Shown in pieces: positions 53,034-63,101 of a stretch of 64,000 nucleotides of DNA. Position 1 is the first letter of the stretch. Each line of letters starts with the position of its first letter. This DNA is from Promicromonospora iranensis (GTDB taxonomy: Bacteria > Actinomycetota > Actinomycetes > Actinomycetales > Cellulomonadaceae). Location of the stretch: the NCBI RefSeq assembly GCF_028994775.1, contig NZ_JAJQMN010000002.1, positions 496,001 to 560,000 of the forward strand. The letters are read 5' to 3'. The position numbers and the translations under genes are program-made. The notes beneath the pieces are model-generated. The model was not told the DNA's origin. It made no database searches and worked only from the letters and a program-made list of their open reading frames with translations.

Positions 53034-56000
53034 CTACTTGATCGGGTCCAGCTCGAAGTCGGTCACGACGGTGGTGCCCGCCGTCACCTTCGCGGAGCCG
53101 ACCTCCGGGACGTACCCGTTGGCCGTGGCGATGATCTGCGCCGTCTTCTCCGACTTGTCGAACCAGTACTCGTACGTGCCGTCCGACCCGGTGACCAGGG
53201 TGACCGCCGAGTAGAGGCCGTTCACCTGGACCACCGAGTCACCGAGCGAGACGACGCCGTCGGGCGCGAAGCCCGACACCGTGCCGGTCAGCTTGCCCCA
53301 GCTCTTGGGCGGGTTGACCTTCATGGACACGGCGACCGAGGGCGCGTCGTACGGCGTCTCGGCGTCGGCCACGAGCTTGCCGGTGAAGGTGCCGGGCTGG
53401 GCCACCACACCGCTCATGGCCGCGGTGATCGTCTTGCTCTGGCCCGGCTCGAGCGTGAACTCGGTCGGGTTCGTGGTGAGCCACTCCATGCCGCCGCCGG
53501 CGGTGTCACCGGAGACGTTCATGACGATGTGCATGTCGGGCCAGCCGATGGAGTCCGTCGTCGCCGGCTCCGGGAGAGCGCAGTCGGTGGCGGAGAGGTA
53601 CGACGGCGCGCTCTGCCCCGCCGCGTTGGACCCGATGTAGAAGACACCACCGTTCGACTGCTGGTTGGGCGAGACGACCTCGACCACGAGCGTGGCGCCG
53701 GCCGGCACCTCACCCGTCACGGGCACGGAGACCATCGTCAGGGTCGACGCCGGGATGCTCGCCTGCGCCGTCCCGATCGAGGTCAGGTTGGCGAAGGTGA
53801 GGGCGCCGTCCAGCGTGTAGAGGTTCACCGTCAGTGTCTGAGCGGTGGCCTTCTCGACGCCGAAGGACACGTCCGAGACCTCGAAGTCCCCGTCGATGCC
53901 GAAGTCGCTCAGCGTGAACGTCCGGAAGAAGTGGTTCTCCGTGGTCCCCGCCAGGCCACCGCACGAGGCCGAGCTGAGCTCGGTGATCTCCTGCGACGCG
54001 GAGTGGGTGATGGTCGTGGCGTTCGGTGAGACCGGGATGGACTCCGGCGTCACGCTCTGGCCCGTGGTGCCCTTGCCCGCGGCCTGGAACCGCGAGCCCG
54101 AGTCACCGACCGACCCACCGACCTTGGCCGACGGCTTCGTGGATGTCGCAACGGTGGCCTCGCCCTGCGGGTGCTGGATGACGGCGGCGCCGTCCGTGCC
54201 CAGCATGTCGAAACCACCACCGGTGCCCGTCAGCTCGACGTCGGCCGGCGCGGTGCCCTCGTTCTTCACCGTGAACCGCTTGGTGGTGGAGCTGCCGAGC
54301 GGCAGCGTGGCATCAATCGACTCGGTGCTGACGGCGAGCATGCCCGCCGCGAGCGCCGCGTCGAACGTGCCGGTGCCCTCCGGCGCGAGGCTGACGGTCC
54401 CGGACTCGGGCTCGTAGTCCGGCGCCGTGATCTCGACCGTGTAGTCGCCGGGGAGGGCGATGGCCGAGTAGGTGCCGTCCTCCGTGGACGTGGCGGTCCG
54501 GGTGACTCCGTCGGCCGTGGCGGTGACGGTGGCGCCCTCGATCGGCTCACCGGTGTTCAGGTCGGTCACCGTGCCCTCGAGGAACGCGAGGACGGGTGCC
54601 GTGTAGGTGATGGTCAGGCCCGCCGAGACGGCGGGGGTGTTGGCGGAGTACTGCATGCCGACGGTGCCGGTCGCGTTCTCGATGCCGATCGACGCCGAGC
54701 TGCCCTTGGCGGTGTCGGTGTCGGTGGTGTCGCCGTAGCCGTAGATCACCGTGCCGTCGGCGACGAGCGTGACGGAGAAGTTGAGCCGGTCCGTGGCGGG
54801 GCTGTACTTGCGCACGTTCCGCCACTCGACGACGAACGCGTCCTTGCCGTCGACGGTCGTCGTGCCGGTGTACAGACCGGCTGCGGCGTCGAGGTTGAGG
54901 TCGTCCCAGAACGGGTACAGGGCGGCGTTGGGTGCCGCGCTGCTCGGGATGGGGCCGTTCGCGTAGCTCGTCGTGCCGGCCAGGAAGTTCAGGTGACCGT
55001 TGGAGGTGACAAACGCGCTGTCGTAGCTCTCGCCGTAGAAGGGGAAGCTGAACGGCAGGTCGAGCGACGTCTGCACGTCGTCGCCGGTGAGCGAGGTCTT
55101 GGTGTCGCCCTGCAGGAGTTCACCGGTCGAGGTGGCGCAGGAGTAGCCGAAGTCGTCGGTCACCGCGGTGATCTCGACGGGCACGTCCTCCGCGCCGTCG
55201 ACCACGACGTCCGCCTCGTAGGAGGAGGCGCAGCCGCCCATCTCCACGGTGAGCGCGTACGTGCCCTCGGGGACGTCGGCGAAGGCGAAGGTGCCGTCCG
55301 CGCCGGTGGTGACGTCCTCGAAGTGGCTGCCGAGGCTGACCGGCGCGCCCACTGCCGGGTCACCGGACCCGGCGAAGGTGACGGTGCCCGTCACGGCGTG
55401 CGACGGTGCGGCCTCGAGCGTGATCGGCACCTCGACGGTGCCGTCCTCGGTGACGGCCGCGGGAGCGGGCGTCGAGGGCAGGAACCCGAAGGCCGACGCG
55501 GACACCGTGTAGTCGCCGGTCGCGACGCGGGCCGTGAAGGTGCCGTCCTGGTCGGTGCTGACGGTGCGGTCCCGCTCGCCGTCGACGGTGACGTCGGCCC
55601 CGGCGATCGGGGTGCCGGCGGCGTCGGTCACGGTGCCGGTGACGTACCCGGTGGCGCCGATCGGGGCGGCGTCGATGAGCGCGGCGACGTCGAGCTTGCC
55701 CTCGCCCCACACGTTGTTGTTGTCGGCGGTGCCGCCGCAGGTGGTGTCGTCCGTGTCGACGGCGGCCTGGTCGAGGAGCGCCTGGGTACCCTCGATGTCG
55801 CCGATGAGGGCGGGAGCGGCGCTCCACAGCAGCGCCACCGCGCCCGCGAGGTGCGGGGCCGCCATGGACGTGCCGTTGAAGGCGGCGTACCCGTCACCGG
55901 GGACCGAGGAGCGCACGTTCACGCCGGGGGCCGAGATGTTGGGCTTGATCATGCCGCCCTCGCCGGTGCCGCGGGAGGAGAAGCCGGCGATGGCCCCGTT

Positions 56001-57143
56001 CGCACCGAACGCGCCGACCGAGTAGGAGCCGGTGTTGGCGCCCGGGGACGACGTCGTCGTGCAGCCGGGGCCGGAGTTGCCGGCGGACCAGGTGCCGAAG
56101 ATGCCAGCGGCCTCCCAGGCCTCGGTGGTGTCGGTGTACCAGTCGTCGACGGTGCCCGCGGCGGTGAGGCCCCAGGAGTTGTTGACGACGTTGGGCCGCT
56201 TCGACGGGTCGGGGTCGGTGCCGTCGACCTTGGTCGGGGCGACGATCCACTGGCCGGAAGCGAGCAGTGCGGCGTCCGAGCAGCTGTGGCAGCCGTTGGT
56301 GGCGATCCAGTCGGCTCCGGGAGCGACGCCGACCTGGTTGCCGTTGCCGTCGTCGCCCACCATGGTGCCCATGGTGTGCGTACCGTGGCCGTCGTCGTCG
56401 AACGGCAGCTCGGCCGAGCCGGAGGTGTCCTGCCAGTTGTAGTCGTTCACGACCGCGCCGTCGGCCTGCATACCGCGGTACTGGTCGGCCAGGGCCGGGT
56501 GGTCGTACTCTGCGCCGCTGTCGATGTTCGACACGGTGATGCCCTCGCCCGTGTAGCCCATCTCCCAGACCTCGGGGGCGTTGATCGCGTCCAGGCCCCA
56601 CTCGACCGCCTGGGTGCCCTTGTCGCTGACGTCGGTGCGCTTGACCGGCTCGACCAGGCTCAGCTGCACCGTCTCGCTGATCCGCTGGACCTCGCTGCTC
56701 CTCGCGAGCTTGTCCGCCAGGGCGAGCGTGCCGTCCTCGACGAGGATCCGGTTGCTGATCCAGTAGCTCTCGTAGTCGGCGCCGGCCGCCTCGAGCTCCT
56801 TGATCAGGCTCGCCTGCGAGGCCTCGGCGGTGCTGGTGAGGGTCTCGTAGACGTGCCTGCCCCGCTCGCCCCAGCTGGTGATGCCCCTGGCGTCCGTCAG
56901 GTCGGCCTCGTCGGCCATCTCCACCCAGAAGTCGGCGGTCTTGCGCTCGGTCAGCATCTCCCTGGCGAAGTCGGTGAACTTCTCCTCAGGGTCGGTCGCG
57001 ACGGCCTTCGTAGGTGCCGCCGCTACGGTCGGGGACGTTCCGGCGAACGCCGCCGGGGCGACGCTCAGCGCTGATGCCGCGACAAGCGCGAGAACCGCTG
57101 TGGCGGTCGTCGTGCGTTGTGCGAGAGCAGTTCGACGATGCAT
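53034..57143 (-). CDS. Secreted S8 serine protease, 1369 aa
   Basis: Subtilisin-family protease resembling bacillopeptidase F. After a signal peptide (ATAVLALVAASALSVAPAAFA) comes a prodomain (about residues 55-165), then the catalytic domain with Asp208 in SNIDSGAEYDHP, His253 in DDDGHGTHTMG, Asn356 in SAGNSGPG and Ser426 in FNGTSMAAPH. The C-terminal 850 residues contain four to five carboxypeptidase-regulatory-like beta-sandwiches (VTGTVTDAAGTPIAGADVTV, EGTVTDLNTGEPIEGATVTA and similar) and a long domain with no family I recognise. No cell-wall anchor. Start at ATG 57143 with GGAGGG. It faces the 11-bp direct-repeat array, a likely control site. Confidence 0.93.
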   Translation of the reverse strand: MHRRTALAQRTTTATAVLALVAASALSVAPAAFAGTSPTVAAAPTKAVATDPEEKFTDFAREMLTERKTADFWVEMADEADLTDARGITSWGERGRHVYETLTSTAEASQASLIKELEAAGADYESYWISNRILVEDGTLALADKLARSSEVQRISETVQLSLVEPVKRTDVSDKGTQAVEWGLDAINAPEVWEMGYTGEGITVSNIDSGAEYDHPALADQYRGMQADGAVVNDYNWQDTSGSAELPFDDDGHGTHTMGTMVGDDGNGNQVGVAPGADWIATNGCHSCSDAALLASGQWIVAPTKVDGTDPDPSKRPNVVNNSWGLTAAGTVDDWYTDTTEAWEAAGIFGTWSAGNSGPGCTTTSSPGANTGSYSVGAFGANGAIAGFSSRGTGEGGMIKPNISAPGVNVRSSVPGDGYAAFNGTSMAAPHLAGAVALLWSAAPALIGDIEGTQALLDQAAVDTDDTTCGGTADNNNVWGEGKLDVAALIDAAPIGATGYVTGTVTDAAGTPIAGADVTVDGERDRTVSTDQDGTFTARVATGDYTVSASAFGFLPSTPAPAAVTEDGTVEVPITLEAAPSHAVTGTVTFAGSGDPAVGAPVSLGSHFEDVTTGADGTFAFADVPEGTYALTVEMGGCASSYEADVVVDGAEDVPVEITAVTDDFGYSCATSTGELLQGDTKTSLTGDDVQTSLDLPFSFPFYGESYDSAFVTSNGHLNFLAGTTSYANGPIPSSAAPNAALYPFWDDLNLDAAAGLYTGTTTVDGKDAFVVEWRNVRKYSPATDRLNFSVTLVADGTVIYGYGDTTDTDTAKGSSASIGIENATGTVGMQYSANTPAVSAGLTITYTAPVLAFLEGTVTDLNTGEPIEGATVTATADGVTRTATSTEDGTYSAIALPGDYTVEITAPDYEPESGTVSLAPEGTGTFDAALAAGMLAVSTESIDATLPLGSSTTKRFTVKNEGTAPADVELTGTGGGFDMLGTDGAAVIQHPQGEATVATSTKPSAKVGGSVGDSGSRFQAAGKGTTGQSVTPESIPVSPNATTITHSASQEITELSSASCGGLAGTTENHFFRTFTLSDFGIDGDFEVSDVSFGVEKATAQTLTVNLYTLDGALTFANLTSIGTAQASIPASTLTMVSVPVTGEVPAGATLVVEVVSPNQQSNGGVFYIGSNAAGQSAPSYLSATDCALPEPATTDSIGWPDMHIVMNVSGDTAGGGMEWLTTNPTEFTLEPGQSKTITAAMSGVVAQPGTFTGKLVADAETPYDAPSVAVSMKVNPPKSWGKLTGTVSGFAPDGVVSLGDSVVQVNGLYSAVTLVTGSDGTYEYWFDKSEKTAQIIATANGYVPEVGSAKVTAGTTVVTDFELDPIK

Positions 57144-57244
57144 GAACCCTCCATTACCCGGCGCATCCGCGACTCCGGATGCGCTTGGACGGACCACGGT
57201 CGTGGGCCATGCCCAACCGTCGTTCGCGCCGGTCGGAGCAACAA

Positions 57245-57299
57245 GGTCTGTTCACGGTCAAACGAGGGTCAATTCGCGGTCACTACACGGTCAGACAAG
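57245..57299. promoter_or_regulatory. Five 11-bp direct repeats with GGTC core
   Basis: GGTC occurs at 57245, 57256, 57267, 57278 and 57289, exactly every 11 bases; the units are GGTCTGTTCAC, GGTCAAACGAG, GGTCAATTCGC, GGTCACTACAC and GGTCAGACAAG. Eleven-bp direct repeats are the recognition pattern of OmpR/PhoB-type winged helices such as Streptomyces PhoP. The site lies about 100 bp before the protease start and 240 bp before the winged-helix gene. Confidence 0.7.
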
Positions 57300-57330
57300 A
57301 AACAATTGTCCTGTCAATAATGCAGCACGA

Positions 57331-57360
57331 AATTCACCCGCCACCGCCCTGAATTCACCC
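57331..57360. promoter_or_regulatory. Two AATTCACCC boxes 21 bp apart
   Basis: The boxes at 57331 and 57352 lie on the same face of the helix and share TTCACC with one part of the array units. They may be an additional regulator site. Confidence 0.35.
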
Positions 57361-57540
57361 TCTACCAGGCGACTCGTGGCGGAAAAATGCCAACGGGGCG
57401 GGAATGTGTCATTTCCGGCACGCAACGCGGAGGTAACGAAAAATTGACCTCAACGGTACGACCCAGGGACAAACTGACGCACGCTGCTCGGTTCGCCCCG
57501 GGACGCACCGGAACGGCCCGGCTCATGGAGGGTGACGCAC

Positions 57541-58524
<984 letters not shown>

Positions 58525-58569
58525 GCGCGGGCCGGCTGTGCGGCGGGCCGCCTGCCGAGGGGAACGGCG

Positions 58570-59964
58570 TCACGCGCCGGTCACCAGCCAGCGGTCGCCC
58601 CGCGCACGCCATCCGGTCGTGATCGCGCGCGCGGCCATGAACACGCCGGCGAACGCGAGCCAGAGCCAGGCGAGGCCCCGCGCCCCGTCGGGCGCCCAGG
58701 CGGAGACGGCGAGGGCGAACGGGAGGTAGGCCACGAGCGTCGCCATGCCGGCCCAGGCGAGATAGCGTCCGTCGCCCGCCCCGATGAGGACGCCGTCGAG
58801 CACGAACACCCAGCCCGCCATCGGCATGAGCACGCCGCACACCGCGATGCCGAGGGCGATGGCGACACGCACGTCCGGGTCGGGTGAGAAGAGGGGCGCG
58901 ATCCACCAGCCGGCCGCGGCCAGGACCAGGCCGATCACGGCCCCCGCCCCGACGCCCCACTGCAGGCAGCGGCGCAGCACCTGGCGCACGTGCCCGACGT
59001 CGCCCGCTCCCAGGCCGTGTCCCACCAGCGCCTGCGCGGCGATGGCGAGGGCGTCGAGCGCGAACGCGGCGAGGCCCCACAGGGAGCTCACGACCTGGTG
59101 CCCGGCGAGCGCGACGGCGCCGAGGTCCGTGGCGACGACCACGGTGAGCAGGATCGCGGCACGCAGGCTGAGGGTCCGGATCACCAGGGGCAGGCCCGCC
59201 CGGGCACCCGAGAGGATGCCCGCCCGGTGCGGGCGCAGGCTCGCACCGCGAGCCCGCGCACCGCGCACCACGATCACCCCGAGCACGACCGCCATGAGGA
59301 TCTGGGTGATGGCCGTCCCGAGGCCGGAGCCGGCGATCCCCATGCCCGCCCCGTAGACGAGCGCGAAGTTCAGGCCGGTGTTGAGCAGCGCACCGGAGGC
59401 CGCGACGACCAGCGGGGTGCGCGTGTCGCGCAGACCGCGGAGGACGCCGGTCGCGGCCTGGACCACGAGCATGCCGGCGAGGCCGGGCGCCGACCACCGC
59501 AGATACGTCACTGCGTGCTCCGCGACCTCGCCCTGTGCGCCCAGGGCGGCCACGGTCAGCGGGGCGGCGAGCAGCAGCACCGCGACAAGGACGGCGCCGA
59601 TCCCGAGTGCGAGCCAGATCCCGTCGATACCCGACTGCAGCGCCTCCCGCTCCTTGCCCGCGCCGGTCAGCCGGGCGACCGATGCCGTGGTCGTGTACGC
59701 GAGGAAGATGCACAGGCCGACAAGGGTGAGCAGCACGTTGCTCGCGAGCGACAGGCCGGCGAGCTGGGCGGTCCCGAGGTGCCCCACCACCGCGCTGTCC
59801 ACAAGCACGAAGACCGGTTCGGCGACGAGCGCCCCGAGGGCGGGTACCGCCAGGGCGAGGATCTCCCGGTCGATGGACCGTCGAAGACCCGGGGTGTGGC
59901 GCGGCTCGCCCAACTTTCTTTCCTCCACAGGCTGGGGGTTACGTCCATGCAGGTCAGACGGCAT
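58570..59964 (-). CDS. MATE family efflux transporter (DinF-type)
   Basis: A 464-residue antiporter with 12 predicted helices and two-fold repeat. Family marks are ILALAVPALGALVAEPVFVLVDSAVVGHLG in parts at helix 1, ATGVLRGLRDTRTP between helices, and VSSLWGLAAFALDALAIAAQALVGHGLG. DinF-type MATE proteins export cationic compounds in exchange for sodium ions or protons. The ATG at 59964 lacks a ribosome-binding site; TAAAAC lies six bases upstream on its strand, a possible -10 box for leaderless mRNA, and it overlaps the first DnaA-box-like site. Divergent from dnaB. Substrate unknown. Confidence 0.9.
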   Translation of the reverse strand: MPSDLHGRNPQPVEERKLGEPRHTPGLRRSIDREILALAVPALGALVAEPVFVLVDSAVVGHLGTAQLAGLSLASNVLLTLVGLCIFLAYTTTASVARLTGAGKEREALQSGIDGIWLALGIGAVLVAVLLLAAPLTVAALGAQGEVAEHAVTYLRWSAPGLAGMLVVQAATGVLRGLRDTRTPLVVAASGALLNTGLNFALVYGAGMGIAGSGLGTAITQILMAVVLGVIVVRGARARGASLRPHRAGILSGARAGLPLVIRTLSLRAAILLTVVVATDLGAVALAGHQVVSSLWGLAAFALDALAIAAQALVGHGLGAGDVGHVRQVLRRCLQWGVGAGAVIGLVLAAAGWWIAPLFSPDPDVRVAIALGIAVCGVLMPMAGWVFVLDGVLIGAGDGRYLAWAGMATLVAYLPFALAVSAWAPDGARGLAWLWLAFAGVFMAARAITTGWRARGDRWLVTGA

Positions 59965-60286
59965 GGTGATGTTTTACACAGGGGTTATCCACAGCTGGGG
60001 ACAGGGTTGTCCACCCGCTATGCACAGCCTGGACCACCTTTCCACATGGCTGTACACAGGCTCGTCCACAGGTCTCGTTGCGTTCGGGTCCCCAGGGGCT
60101 TAGCGTCAGCGGGACTCACCGGCCGGCCAGGCACTCACGGGGCTGTCGCACACGACACAAAGGCGTGTCGGGCCTGAAGTCCCGTGGCGTGTGGGTGGTG
60201 GAGAGTAGAACAGATGTAGGACGTCGGTGGAGCGCATGCGCAGCGTGCGCCGAGGCGTCATGAGACGTGGAAAGCAGGAGGTGCGG
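59965..60286. other. 322-bp region between the MATE gene and dnaB
   Basis: The left 110 bp carry six DnaA-box-like nonamers in one direction; the right half has a short inverted repeat (CGACAC/GTGTCG) and the dnaB ribosome-binding site. No gene is seen. Confidence 0.65.
59972..60070 (+). promoter_or_regulatory. Cluster of DnaA-box-like sites before dnaB
   Basis: TTATCCACA (59985) matches the DnaA consensus completely. TTGTCCACC (60007) and TCGTCCACA (60062) differ by one or two bases from the actinobacterial TTGTCCACA. TTTTACACA (59972), TTTCCACA (60039) and TGTACACA (60051) are weaker. All have the same orientation and lie within 100 bp. Confidence 0.65.
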
Positions 60287-61648
60287 ATGTCGATCGAGGA
60301 GCTCGAGTCGAGCTATTCGGGACGGCCGGGCCTCGATCGCACCCCGCCGCAGGACGTCGCCGCGGAGATGAGCGTGCTGGGCGGCATGCTTCTGTCGAAG
60401 GACGCGATCGCCGACGTGATCGAGCAGATCCGCGGCAACGACTTCTACCGGCCGGCGCACGAGGCCATCTACGACGCGATCATCGACCTCTACGGTCGAG
60501 GCGAGCCGGCCGACGCCATCACGGTGCTCGCCGAGCTGCAGCGCCGCGGTGAGCACGCGCGAGTCGGCGGCGCACCGTACCTGCACGACCTCATGGCGGG
60601 CGTGCCGACGGCAGCGAACGCCGGCTACTACGCCCGGATCGTGCGCGAGCGCGCCATCATGCGCCGCCTCGTGGAGGCGGGCACCCGCATCGTGCAGATG
60701 GGTTACGCCACCGACGGCGGCGAGGTGGACGACGTCGTCAACAACGCGCAGGCCGAGGTCTACGCGGTGACCGAGCGCCGGGCGTCGGAGGACTACCTGC
60801 CGCTGGCCGACATCATCGGGCCGACGTTCGACGAGATCGACGCCGCGCAGGGCCGTGGTGAAGGGCTCACCGGGGTACCGACGGGGTACTCGGACTTCGA
60901 CCGCCTGACGAACGGCCTGCACGGTGGTCAGATGATCGTCGTGGCAGCCCGACCTGCAGTCGGGAAGTCCGTTTTGGGTATTAATGTCGCTTCTCATGCG
61001 GCGATCCACCACGACATGGCATCCGTCATCTTCTCGCTGGAGATGAGCCGCAACGAGATCGTCATGCGAATGCTCGCCGCCGAGGCACGTGTGCCGCTGA
61101 CCAAGATGCGTAGCGGCAACATGGACGACGGTGACTGGCAGAAGCTCGCCGCCACCATGGGCAAGGTGTCCGACGCCCCGCTGTTCATCGACGACTCGCC
61201 GAACATGTCGCTGATGGAGATCCGTGCCAAGTGCCGCCGCCTCAAGCAGAAGCACGACCTCAAGCTCGTGGTCATCGACTACCTTCAGCTGATGTCGTCC
61301 GGCAAGCGCGTCGAGTCGCGACAGCAGGAGGTCTCCGAGTTCTCGCGTTCGCTCAAGCTGCTCGCGAAGGAGCTCGAGGTGCCCGTGATCGCGATCTCGC
61401 AGCTGAACCGTGGCGCGGAACAGCGCAGCGACAAGAAGCCGCAGATGTCGGACCTCCGTGAGTCGGGCTCCATCGAGCAGGACGCCGACGTCGTGATCCT
61501 GCTGCACCGCGAGGACGCCTACGAGAAGGAGTCACCGCGTGCCGGTGAGGCGGACCTGATCGTGGCCAAGCACCGTAACGGCCCCACCGACGTCATCACC
61601 GTGGCGTTCCAGGGCCACTACCAGCGGTTCGTCGACATGCAGGTGTGA
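60287..61648 (+). CDS. dnaB: Replicative DNA helicase
   Basis: The hexameric helicase of 453 residues drives the replication fork. It has the N-terminal primase-interaction domain (PPQDVAAEMSVLGGMLLSKDAI), a linker, and the RecA core with Walker A ARPAVGKSVLG (residues 221-231), SVIFSLEMS with the arginine-rich sensor, Walker B VVIDYLQLM and the end RESGSIEQDADVVILLHRED. No intein is inserted. The ATG at 60287 has AGGAG seven bases upstream; 20 upstream residues in frame are not family-like. A run of unusual A/T-ending codons occurs at 60950-60997, just around the Walker A lysine. The region upstream contains many DnaA-box-like sites. Confidence 0.97.
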   Translation: MSIEELESSYSGRPGLDRTPPQDVAAEMSVLGGMLLSKDAIADVIEQIRGNDFYRPAHEAIYDAIIDLYGRGEPADAITVLAELQRRGEHARVGGAPYLHDLMAGVPTAANAGYYARIVRERAIMRRLVEAGTRIVQMGYATDGGEVDDVVNNAQAEVYAVTERRASEDYLPLADIIGPTFDEIDAAQGRGEGLTGVPTGYSDFDRLTNGLHGGQMIVVAARPAVGKSVLGINVASHAAIHHDMASVIFSLEMSRNEIVMRMLAAEARVPLTKMRSGNMDDGDWQKLAATMGKVSDAPLFIDDSPNMSLMEIRAKCRRLKQKHDLKLVVIDYLQLMSSGKRVESRQQEVSEFSRSLKLLAKELEVPVIAISQLNRGAEQRSDKKPQMSDLRESGSIEQDADVVILLHREDAYEKESPRAGEADLIVAKHRNGPTDVITVAFQGHYQRFVDMQV

Positions 61649-61670
61649 CGGCCGCCGTGCGAGCCGTCGG

Positions 61671-62975
61671 TCAGACGGGCGTCTCCGCGATCGTGGTCTC
61701 GTCCTTCTCGTCCGCGGCCCGTGCTCGCCGCCGGTCGAGCGCGGCCATGACGGGTGTCGCGCCGATGCCGTGGATCACGATGGAACCCACGACCACCAGG
61801 CCCGCGATTCCCCAGATCCGCGCCTCCCCGGGAAACGTGGCGTGGCCGAGGGCATAGGCCACGTAGTACAGGGTGCCGACGCCACGCACCCCGAAGAACG
61901 CGATGACCGCGCGGTCCCTGGAACCTGTCTTTCCCGGCGTGAGCGCGAGCCAACCGGCGGCGGGCCGGATCACGAGCAGGAAGCCGAGCGCCAGCACGAC
62001 GTCGAGCCACCGCACCTCGTCGAACAGGCCGCGCGCCACGGCGCCGCCCAGCAGGACGACGACGGCCACGGTCAGCAGGCGCTCGATCTGCTCGACGAAC
62101 GTGTGCAGCACCGAGTGGTAGCTGTGCTTCCGCTCGACCCTCCGCACGGTGCACGCGCACACGAACACCGCGACGAACCCGTAGCCCTCGGCGAGCTCGG
62201 CGACACCATAGGCGAGGGACGTCGCGGCGAGTGCCACGAAGCCTTCGGTCTTCTCGGTCAGACCGAGGCGGTCACCGATCTGCGAGAAGAAGACGCGTCC
62301 GAGCAGCCAGCCCACCGCGATCCCGGCGAGGAAGCCGACGCTCAGGCGCCACGCGACGTCGACCGCCAGCCACTCCAGGAACCAGTCGCCCGGACCGGCG
62401 CCCACCGCGGCCGCCGCACTCACGGCGATGGCGAGGTACGTGAACGGAAAGGCCAGCCCGTCGTTCAGGCCGGCCTCGGACGTCAGCCCGAACCTGACCT
62501 CGTCGTCCGCTGCTTCTGCTTCCGTGACCGGCTCGCTCACCTGGACCTCGGTCGCGAGCACGGGGTCGGTCGGGGCAAGAGCGGCGGCCAGCAGGAGCGC
62601 GCTCGCGGCACCGAGGCCGAGCGCGGCCCAGCCGATGAGTCCGACGGCGAGCATGGACAGTGGCATCGCGATCGCGAGGAGGCGCCACGTCGTCGACCAC
62701 GAGCGCCAGCCGAGCGGCCGGTTGAGCGCCAGGCCCGCACCCATCAGGGAGACGATCACGCAGATCTCCGTCAGGTGTTCGGCGACGGCGCCGTACTTGA
62801 GCGGATCGGGGTCGGGCAGAGCCGGTAGCAAGGAGAAGCCCGCGAAGCCCGCGACGAGGAACACCATCGGCATCGAGACGGGCGCGCGACCGAGGACCCG
62901 TGGCAGCAGCGCGGCGGCGAGCGTCGCGAGGCCGAGGGCGGCAAAGAGTCCTCCGTTGCCTTCGAACTCGATCAT
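61671..62975 (-). CDS. Cation:proton antiporter (NhaP/CPA1 type)
   Basis: The 434-residue protein has 12 helices with the CPA1 marks LAPTDPVLA (discontinuous-helix TDP), TSEAGLNDGLAFPFTYL (ND ion site) and FFGVRGVGTLYY (Arg in the core). It exchanges Na+ or K+ with protons for pH and salt homeostasis. No C-terminal regulatory domain; only a charged tail. I place the start at ATG 62975: TACGCT lies six bases upstream, so a leaderless transcript is likely; a start at 62999 would add eight residues. It converges with dnaB and is divergent from the AI-2E-family gene. Confidence 0.88.
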   Translation of the reverse strand: MIEFEGNGGLFAALGLATLAAALLPRVLGRAPVSMPMVFLVAGFAGFSLLPALPDPDPLKYGAVAEHLTEICVIVSLMGAGLALNRPLGWRSWSTTWRLLAIAMPLSMLAVGLIGWAALGLGAASALLLAAALAPTDPVLATEVQVSEPVTEAEAADDEVRFGLTSEAGLNDGLAFPFTYLAIAVSAAAAVGAGPGDWFLEWLAVDVAWRLSVGFLAGIAVGWLLGRVFFSQIGDRLGLTEKTEGFVALAATSLAYGVAELAEGYGFVAVFVCACTVRRVERKHSYHSVLHTFVEQIERLLTVAVVVLLGGAVARGLFDEVRWLDVVLALGFLLVIRPAAGWLALTPGKTGSRDRAVIAFFGVRGVGTLYYVAYALGHATFPGEARIWGIAGLVVVGSIVIHGIGATPVMAALDRRRARAADEKDETTIAETPV

Positions 62976-63101
62976 CGTCGGAGCGTAGCGCGAGGTCATC
63001 CGTACGGGGCGACGAGGCGAGTCGCCGCGCGACCTGGTCCCGACCGCAATAGCGTCGGCACATCCGGTGCACGCCGGATCGGAGCACAAGGAGGACAGGC
63101 G

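Larger units (their letters stand above)
57144..57540. other. 397-bp intergenic region with direct-repeat array
   Basis: This A+T-richer gap separates the divergent protease and winged-helix regulator genes. It contains five 11-bp direct repeats (57245-57299) and a pair of AATTCACCC boxes 21 bp apart (57331, 57352). No gene is seen in it. Confidence 0.7.

Noticed and set aside
57245-57299. CRISPR array
   Set aside because: The units are only 11 bp long without spacers of constant length, and no cas gene is near; it fits a regulator-binding array.
60287-61648. An intein inside dnaB
   Set aside because: The helicase sequence is continuous through the P-loop and the RESG/SIEQDAD site; only an odd codon patch remains.
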